Shown here: positions 59,470 to 64,000 of the stretch, piece by piece
Position numbering within the stretch: the stretch's first letter is position 1
How the letters are laid out: each line of letters starts with the position of its first letter
Assembly (NCBI RefSeq): GCF_025398275.1
Contig: NZ_JAODOR010000009.1
Location: 62,001-126,000, forward strand
Direction: 5' to 3'
DNA length: 64,000 nucleotides
DNA from: Microbacterium memoriense
GTDB lineage: Bacteria > Actinomycetota > Actinomycetes > Actinomycetales > Microbacteriaceae
Translations under genes and position numbers: made by a program
The notes under the pieces: model-generated
The model's input: only the letters and a program-made list of their open reading frames with translations
What the model was told of the DNA's origin: nothing
The model's database searches: none

Positions 59470-60516
59470 TCAGCGCGTCGTTCCGCGCGCGACGAGCCGC
59501 GACCGCGCGAGCAGATCCATCGGCGCCTGGTCGCTGCGGTCGATGCGCGCGACCAGACGTTCGAGCGCGGTGCGGGCGATCCAGTCGATGCGCGAGTCCA
59601 TCGTGCTGAGCGGCGGCGTGAGGAATGCCGCTTCGTCGATGTCGTCGAAGCCGATCACCTGCACGTCCTCGGGAACCCGCACTCCCCTCTCCCGGAGAGC
59701 GGAGATCGCGCCGATCGCGAGTCCGTCGTTGAGGCACACCAGGCCGTCGAACGGGACGCCCGCGTCGATGATCGCCCGCGCCGCCCGCATGCCGGACCCG
59801 ATGGTCCAGTCATACCCGGTGACACCGACCAGGCGAGGGTCGATCGCACGTCCGGCCGTGGTCGCCGCCTCGACCACACCGCGCAGGCGCATCTCGGCGT
59901 TGCCTTGCGTGGCATCCACGATCGCTCCCGGATCGAAGGGCGTGTGCGCGCCGACGACCGCGATCGTGGTCGCACCGCGCGTGTACAGATACTCCGTCGC
60001 GGTCCGCGCATCGATCACGTCGTCGCTGGCGACACGATCGGCGCGGCCGAACGTCGTGCGCGAGCCGAGACACACCAGCGGGAATGCCACATCCAGGTCG
60101 GTCTCGGTGAGCTTCTCGTGCTCGGCCATCGACAGCAGCAGTCCGTCGCTGAGCTGCGGATTGAACTGCGCGAGATAGTCTCGCGAGCCGCTCACCCCGT
60201 CGTCGGGGTAGGTCGTCACGTAGACCACGAGGTCCAGCGCGCGCGCCTCCTCGATCACCGCTTCGGCCAGCTCGGCGAGGTACGCGGCCTTGAGCGTCGG
60301 CACGGCGAGCGAGATCGCGCCGGTCCGCCCGCGCATGAGGTTGCGCGCGGCGACGTTGGCTTTGTACCCGAGCTCGTCGACGACGGCCAAGACACGCGTG
60401 CGGGTATCCGGCGCCATGCGCCCGGTGCCGTTGACCGCGTTGGATGCCGTCTTCATCGATACCCCGGCCTGACGGGCGACGGCCTCGAGGGTCACGGTGC
60501 GACGGGGCGGCGTCAT
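59470..60516 (-). CDS. LacI family regulator, probable controller of the GH43 gene
   Basis: A 348-aa repressor: helix-turn-helix VTLEAVARQAGVSMKTASNAVNGT at the N-terminus, then a sugar-responsive sensor domain with VPEDVQVIGFDDIDEAAFLTPP. It lies directly upstream of the GH43 gene on the same strand. An 18-bp LacI-type operator sits in the 85-bp gap. The likely ligand is a product of GH43 action, but this is inference. TAGGGT about 26 nt before the ATG may be its -10. Confidence 0.87.
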   Translation of the reverse strand: MTPPRRTVTLEAVARQAGVSMKTASNAVNGTGRMAPDTRTRVLAVVDELGYKANVAARNLMRGRTGAISLAVPTLKAAYLAELAEAVIEEARALDLVVYVTTYPDDGVSGSRDYLAQFNPQLSDGLLLSMAEHEKLTETDLDVAFPLVCLGSRTTFGRADRVASDDVIDARTATEYLYTRGATTIAVVGAHTPFDPGAIVDATQGNAEMRLRGVVEAATTAGRAIDPRLVGVTGYDWTIGSGMRAARAIIDAGVPFDGLVCLNDGLAIGAISALRERGVRVPEDVQVIGFDDIDEAAFLTPPLSTMDSRIDWIARTALERLVARIDRSDQAPMDLLARSRLVARGTTR

Positions 60517-60610
60517 GGCATGCTCGCGTGCGTCACGCTCCGACCCTATCCGCCCGCACGCGGTGGGCCCCCGCGCGCCCCTTCTCCGGCATCCCCTCGT
60601 CTCGCCTGCG

Positions 60611-60705
60611 CGTGCGCGGATTCGGATGGTGGCAGCGGATTCGGACCGGAAGGCGCTTTCACGGCCGGTTCTGCGGCATCCATCCGATTCTGGTGCGCGG
60701 GTGGA
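60611..60705. repeat. Dispersed inverted-repeat element, family C, copy 2
   Basis: It contains GCGGATTCGGATGG and, 55 bp on, CCATCCGATTCTGGTGCGC, plus an inner GGATTCGGACCGGAAGGCGC. It shares its right end with copy 1 at 56071-56160. It lies between the DUF1761 stop and the LacI start. Confidence 0.7.
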
Positions 60706-60741
60706 CTCGCGCTGCCGGCTGCGGCTGCGGCTGCGGTTGCG

Positions 60742-61173
60742 TCAGACCGTGCCGACCGGCGGCCAGAGCCCGATGACGATCGCCATGATGAGGATCGTCG
60801 CCAACTCGAATCCGATGTTGAGAACCGTCAGCTGCGACGGGCGACCCTCGAACACGTCGTGCGTGATGAACCGTGCCGCCGTGAAGCCCGCCCACAGGGT
60901 CAGCGCCGTCACGACCGCCGATCCGAAGTACGCGCCGCCGTAGAAATGCCACGCGATCGCGACGGATCCGGCGAGCACCCACGCCGTCAAGAACGTCACG
61001 GCGAACGCCACCATCATCGGGATCACGACCGGTGCGCCCTTTTTGTCCAGGTCGATGCGCGCGAGTCGCGCCCACCGGTTCAGGAACATCACCGGTGAGT
61101 ACCAGAGCGCCCCCAGCCCCATGCTCAGGACCGTCACGATCAGCACAGCCCAATAGTTGATCTCGGGAATCAT
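60742..61173 (-). CDS. DUF1761 family membrane protein
   Basis: A 143-aa protein with four transmembrane helices. The N-terminal MIPEINYWAVLIVTVLSMGLGALWYSP with the WYSP motif and the second half GFTAARFITHDVFEGRP are DUF1761 marks. The function is unknown. An AGGAGG ribosome binding site precedes the ATG. It is divergent from the 2-hydroxyacid dehydrogenase gene, with 42 bp between starts. Confidence 0.85.
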   Translation of the reverse strand: MIPEINYWAVLIVTVLSMGLGALWYSPVMFLNRWARLARIDLDKKGAPVVIPMMVAFAVTFLTAWVLAGSVAIAWHFYGGAYFGSAVVTALTLWAGFTAARFITHDVFEGRPSQLTVLNIGFELATILIMAIVIGLWPPVGTV

Positions 61174-61203
61174 CGCCGCCTCCTGCGCTGAGGCTACTCC
61201 GGG

Positions 61204-61209
61204 TAGCGT
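61204..61209 (+). promoter_or_regulatory. -10 element TAGCGT of the 2-hydroxyacid dehydrogenase gene (leaderless)
   Basis: TAGCGT, 6 nt, then GTG at 61216. Confidence 0.55.
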
Positions 61210-61215
61210 CGAAGG

Positions 61216-62133
61216 GTGACCCTTCTCGTCTCCGTGCCGCGTCCCGAACTCGCCCGTGATCTCGAACCGCTCCCCGAGGGTGTCGAGGTGATCGTCTGGC
61301 CGATGGATGCCGCACCACCGCGAGAGCACATCGATCTGGTCGTGCCGCCCTATATGGCGCTCCATCGCGCGTTGCCGCTGCTGGCCGATCTGCAGACCCG
61401 CCTCGTGCAGGGGCAGTCGATCGGATACGAGGGGATCGCGGAGATGTTGCCGACCGGCATCACGTTCGCCAACGCCGCGACGGTGCATGAGACGTCGACG
61501 GCCGAGCTTGCCGTCGCGCTCACGCTCGCCGTCCAGCGGCATCTCGACGCGTTCGCGGTGGACGGGCAATCGGGAACCTGGGCTCCCGTGTTCGCGCAGA
61601 GCCTGGCCGATCGGCGAGTGGTGCTCCTCGGCTACGGCGGCGTGGGCAAGGCCGTCGCCGCCCGCCTGGCCCCCTTCGAGGCCGAGATCGTGCCGGTGGC
61701 GTCGCGAGCGCGGGATGAGGACGGCATCCACGTGCACGGAATCGATGAACTCGCCGACCTCTTGCCCACCGCCGACATCGTGATCCTCAGCCTCCCCGGC
61801 GGTGAGTCGACCCGGCACATCATCGGCGAGGCGGAGCTCACGGCCCTCCCCGACGGCGCGCTGATCGTCAACGTGGGCCGCGGACCGCTGATCGACACGG
61901 ACGCTCTCGTGCGCCACGCGAGCGCCCGCCGCATCCGCGCCGGGCTCGATGTCACCGATCCCGAGCCACTGCCGCAGGATCACCCGCTGTGGAACACGCC
62001 CGGCGTGCTCATCTCACCGCACGTCGGCGGCGCCTCGAGCGCGATGCACCCGCGGATCGCGGCGCTTGTGCGGCGCCAGATCGGTCACCTGCTGGCCGGC
62101 GAAGAACCAGAGAACATCGTCGTCCGCACCTGA
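61216..62133 (+). CDS. D-isomer-specific 2-hydroxyacid dehydrogenase
   Basis: A 305-aa NAD(P)-dependent oxidoreductase. It has the Rossmann motif VVLLGYGGVGKAVAARL (about 135-151), catalytic Arg in VNVGRGPLID, Glu in DVTDPEPLP and His in SPHVGGAS. It reduces 2-keto acids or oxidises D-2-hydroxyacids (glyoxylate/hydroxypyruvate reductase-like); the substrate is unknown. Its 3-prime end overlaps that of the convergent MobA-like gene by 49 bp. Confidence 0.92.
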   Translation: MTLLVSVPRPELARDLEPLPEGVEVIVWPMDAAPPREHIDLVVPPYMALHRALPLLADLQTRLVQGQSIGYEGIAEMLPTGITFANAATVHETSTAELAVALTLAVQRHLDAFAVDGQSGTWAPVFAQSLADRRVVLLGYGGVGKAVAARLAPFEAEIVPVASRARDEDGIHVHGIDELADLLPTADIVILSLPGGESTRHIIGEAELTALPDGALIVNVGRGPLIDTDALVRHASARRIRAGLDVTDPEPLPQDHPLWNTPGVLISPHVGGASSAMHPRIAALVRRQIGHLLAGEEPENIVVRT

Positions 62134-62705
62134 TCGACCGGACGCGGCCGGTCGACATCGCCGCCGTGCCAGAGGTCGCCGCACTCCAGGGGCACCGCGC
62201 CCTGCGCGCGCAGATAGGGCCCCGCACCGCGGTCGCCCGCCAGCCCGGCCGTCAACGCCGGCCAGTGCTGCCGCCCGATGAGCACAGGGTGCCCCGGCGC
62301 CCCCGCATAGGTCGCCTGGGACAGCGCAGCACCCGGGTCTCCCTCCCCCGCATGTGCGATCACGCGACGACACGCGGATGCCGGGAGCTCCGGCACATCG
62401 ACCGGGATCACGAGCGCGGCAGCGGCATCCGTCGAGGTGGCAACCGCGAGAGCCGCGCGCACCGACGCGGACAGACCCTCGGCCCAATCGTGGACCGTGA
62501 CGATCGTCACGCCGCCCGGGACGAGCGGCGTCGCATCCGCCGCGCCGGCCCCGAGTGCCACGATGATCGGGGCGCATCCCGCCGCAGACAGCGTCGAGAC
62601 GGCCCTGTCGATCCATGGCCGACCCGTCTCGTCGCGCGCGAGGGCCTTGGGCCCGCCAAAGCGCGTGCCGGCGCCCGCAGCCAGGACGATGCCGCAGATG
62701 CTCAC
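62085..62705 (-). CDS. MobA-like nucleotidyltransferase (molybdenum cofactor cytidylyl/guanylyltransferase-like)
   Basis: A 206-aa NTP-transferase. ICGIVLAAGAGTRFGGPKAL is the nucleotide-binding loop, followed by VIPVDVPELPASA (metal-binding Asp) and APGHPVLIGRQHWPAL, the MocA/MobA pattern. Members with XdhC mature the cofactor for xanthine dehydrogenase-type enzymes by adding CMP. Its GTG overlaps the xdhC TGA (GTGA). The 3-prime end overlaps the opposite 2-hydroxyacid dehydrogenase gene. Confidence 0.88.
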   Translation of the reverse strand: MSICGIVLAAGAGTRFGGPKALARDETGRPWIDRAVSTLSAAGCAPIIVALGAGAADATPLVPGGVTIVTVHDWAEGLSASVRAALAVATSTDAAAALVIPVDVPELPASACRRVIAHAGEGDPGAALSQATYAGAPGHPVLIGRQHWPALTAGLAGDRGAGPYLRAQGAVPLECGDLWHGGDVDRPRPVDQVRTTMFSGSSPASR

Positions 62706-63730
62706 CAGGTGCACTCGACGGACGGTGACGGCGCCAGGCCGACGGCAGGGGGCGACGCCGCGTGCACGGGGCCCGATCCTTCCGACAGGCGCCCGCCGGT
62801 GGCGGCATGCCGGTCGGCGACGATCTCGGCGAGGATCGACAGCGCGGTCTCCTCGGGCGTCCGCCCGCCGAGGTCCAACCCGATCGGCGAGCGCAGACGC
62901 GCGAGCGCCGCCGTCGACACGCCCGCCTCGATCAGCCGGCACGCACGGTCTTCGTGCGTGCGTCGACTGCCCATCGCCCCGACGTAGCCGGCGGATGAGG
63001 CGAGCGCTTCGCGGAGCGCCGGCACATCGAACTTCGGGTCGTGACTGAGTACGCACACCGCCGTGCGGGAGTCCAGCTGCTGCGCGGCCAGGTAGCGGTC
63101 GGGCCAGGTGACGCTGACCTCGGCGCCGGGGAAGCGCTCCGCCGTCGCGAACACATCGCGCGGGTCGACGACATCCACCTTCATTCCTGCGGCGACGGCC
63201 AGTCGACTCAGCGCGACGGCGAACTCGACGGCCCCGACGATGATCAGTCGCGGGGGCGTCCCGACGTGCACCGTCACGGCCTCGGCGTCCGCATCGAGGC
63301 CTCCGTCGACATAGCCGCGCCCGAGGTGCGGGCCGCCCGTCACGAGAGAGAACGACGTGGGAATCGCTCGGGCGTCCCGCTCGGCGAGCAGCACCAGGTC
63401 GGCGGCGGCCGGGCCAGCGGGCGGGACGGCGCGCACGAGCACCTCGATCACTCCGCCGCACGTGAGCCCCACCGCGAACGCGTCGGCGTCGCCGTAGCCG
63501 AAGCGGTCGACGAGCGCATCTCCGGAATCGATCACCTCGAGACAGCGTTCGTACACGGCCCCCTCGACGCAGCCGCCGGACACGTTTCCGAAGACCTCAC
63601 CGCCCACCGAGACGATCATGCTCGCGCCGACGTCGCGCGGTGCGCTGCCGGCCACGCCGACGACCGTCGCGACCGCGAACGGTGTTCCGGCGCGCGCCCA
63701 TTCGGCGGCGACGGGCAGGATTTCACGCAT
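62702..63730 (-). CDS. XdhC family molybdoenzyme maturation factor
   Basis: A 342-aa protein. The XdhC/CoxI N-terminal domain has ATVVGVAGSAPRDVGASM and GNVSGGCVEG. A Rossmann-like C-terminal domain follows (RLIIVGAVEFAVALSRL, DPRDVFATAERFP, and VGAMGSRRTHEDR). XdhC proteins bind molybdenum cofactor, aid its sulfuration and insert it into xanthine dehydrogenase-type enzymes. It is coupled to the MobA-like gene and divergent from an FAD-subunit gene at the window end. A TACCGT -10 lies 6 nt upstream of the ATG. Confidence 0.92.
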   Translation of the reverse strand: MREILPVAAEWARAGTPFAVATVVGVAGSAPRDVGASMIVSVGGEVFGNVSGGCVEGAVYERCLEVIDSGDALVDRFGYGDADAFAVGLTCGGVIEVLVRAVPPAGPAAADLVLLAERDARAIPTSFSLVTGGPHLGRGYVDGGLDADAEAVTVHVGTPPRLIIVGAVEFAVALSRLAVAAGMKVDVVDPRDVFATAERFPGAEVSVTWPDRYLAAQQLDSRTAVCVLSHDPKFDVPALREALASSAGYVGAMGSRRTHEDRACRLIEAGVSTAALARLRSPIGLDLGGRTPEETALSILAEIVADRHAATGGRLSEGSGPVHAASPPAVGLAPSPSVECTW

Positions 63731-63736
63731 GCCCTC

Positions 63737-63742
63737 ACGGTA
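63737..63742 (-). promoter_or_regulatory. -10 element TACCGT of the xdhC unit (leaderless)
   Basis: TACCGT, 6 nt, then ATG at 63730. Confidence 0.5.
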
Positions 63743-63774
63743 GGTGTCCGACGTTGCGGGGCTGTTGCCGATGC

Positions 63775-63816
63775 GTGAAACACGTGCGAAATGGACGTCT
63801 GTTTCACTCGTTTCAC
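63775..63816. promoter_or_regulatory. Inverted repeat in the divergent xdhC / FAD-subunit promoter region
   Basis: GTGAAACA (63775-63782) and TGTTTCAC (63800-63807) form a dyad with a 17-bp spacer; a further GTTTCAC follows at 63810-63816. Its position between divergent molybdoenzyme genes suggests a regulator site; no regulator gene is visible. Confidence 0.5.
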
Positions 63817-63852
63817 GCCGGGATCTGCCCGGTGTGCAGACCAGGAGTCGTC

Positions 63853-64000
63853 ATGGACATCACGACGGTGCGCACGTACCGTGTCGCCCGCACGCGCGCC
63901 GACCTGACGTGTGCGCCGGGCGAGACGCTGATGGCCGGGGGCACGTGGCTCATGAGCGAGCCGCAGCCCGAGACGACCGCCTTCGTCGACCTGACCGGCA
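63853..64000 (+). CDS. Xanthine dehydrogenase-type FAD-binding subunit (partial, 5-prime end)
   Basis: Only the first 49 codons are in the window. The visible sequence MDITTVRTYRVARTRADLT, then GETLMAGGTWLMSEPQPETT and VDLTG, matches the start of the FAD-binding domain of molybdopterin dehydrogenases (the AGGT loop contacts FAD). A GGAG ribosome binding site lies 8 nt upstream of the ATG. With XdhC and the MobA-like protein it indicates a xanthine/CO-dehydrogenase-type enzyme cluster continuing beyond 64000. Confidence 0.78.
   Translation, partial: MDITTVRTYRVARTRADLTCAPGETLMAGGTWLMSEPQPETTAFVDLTG

Overview
The window looks like chromosomal DNA of a high-GC actinobacterium, most likely Microbacterium or a close relative in Microbacteriaceae. 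The support is the very high GC content, frequent GTG starts, ATGA/GTGA stop-start overlaps, actinobacterial families (DUF3073, a DUF3516 helicase, an Rv2578c-type radical SAM protein, a sterol-carrier protein beside pur genes), a CebR-type cellobiose locus, and many leaderless promoters of the form TANNNT-N6/7-start. No rRNA, tRNA, CRISPR array, transposase or prophage was seen. The taxonomic call is an inference from gene content.

Layout. 0.1-9 kb: acyl-CoA oxidase-like protein, RecQ, a VapBC toxin-antitoxin pair, DUF4262 and DUF1697 proteins, and a DUF3516 helicase. 9-18 kb: a GH3 lipoprotein, then a carboxylate-uptake locus (SSF symporter, DUF485 partner, LytTR regulator, LytS-like kinase, YbdD, CstA) whose cstA upstream region carries three phased LytTR-like repeats, followed by GNAT and pirin genes. 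18-21.5 kb: a YkoE-YkoD-YkoC type ECF vitamin transporter. 21.6-30 kb: acyl-CoA dehydrogenase, VanY-type carboxypeptidase, radical SAM protein, a truncated ABC-2 permease, a DEAD-box RNA helicase with a repeat-rich N-terminus, aldose 1-epimerase, and a DUF998 protein. 30-40 kb: an orphan RND exporter behind a perfect palindrome, paired CrcB fluoride channels, topoisomerase IB, a DUF4097-PadR operon with a clear operator, UspA, DUF3073 and an MFS exporter.

40-56 kb holds purine biosynthesis genes in several transcription units (purF, purM, purD, purC, purS, purQ). They are interleaved with a secreted intradiol dioxygenase, a uracil/xanthine permease and a complete CebEFG-BglA-CebR operon with three CebR boxes. 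56-61 kb: a multidomain secreted GH43 protein and its probable LacI regulator, with an operator between them. 61-64 kb: DUF1761, a 2-hydroxyacid dehydrogenase, and the start of a molybdenum hydroxylase cluster (MobA-like, XdhC, and the FAD subunit cut by the window end).

Three things stand out beyond the genes. First, a sensor pair, two monocarboxylate transporter systems and matching operator repeats form one candidate pyruvate/acetate regulon. Second, several small dispersed inverted-repeat families (about 60-110 bp) sit only between genes. Third, GGATGCC/GGCATCC is strikingly abundant, including four exact copies of a 16-bp palindrome within coding sequence.
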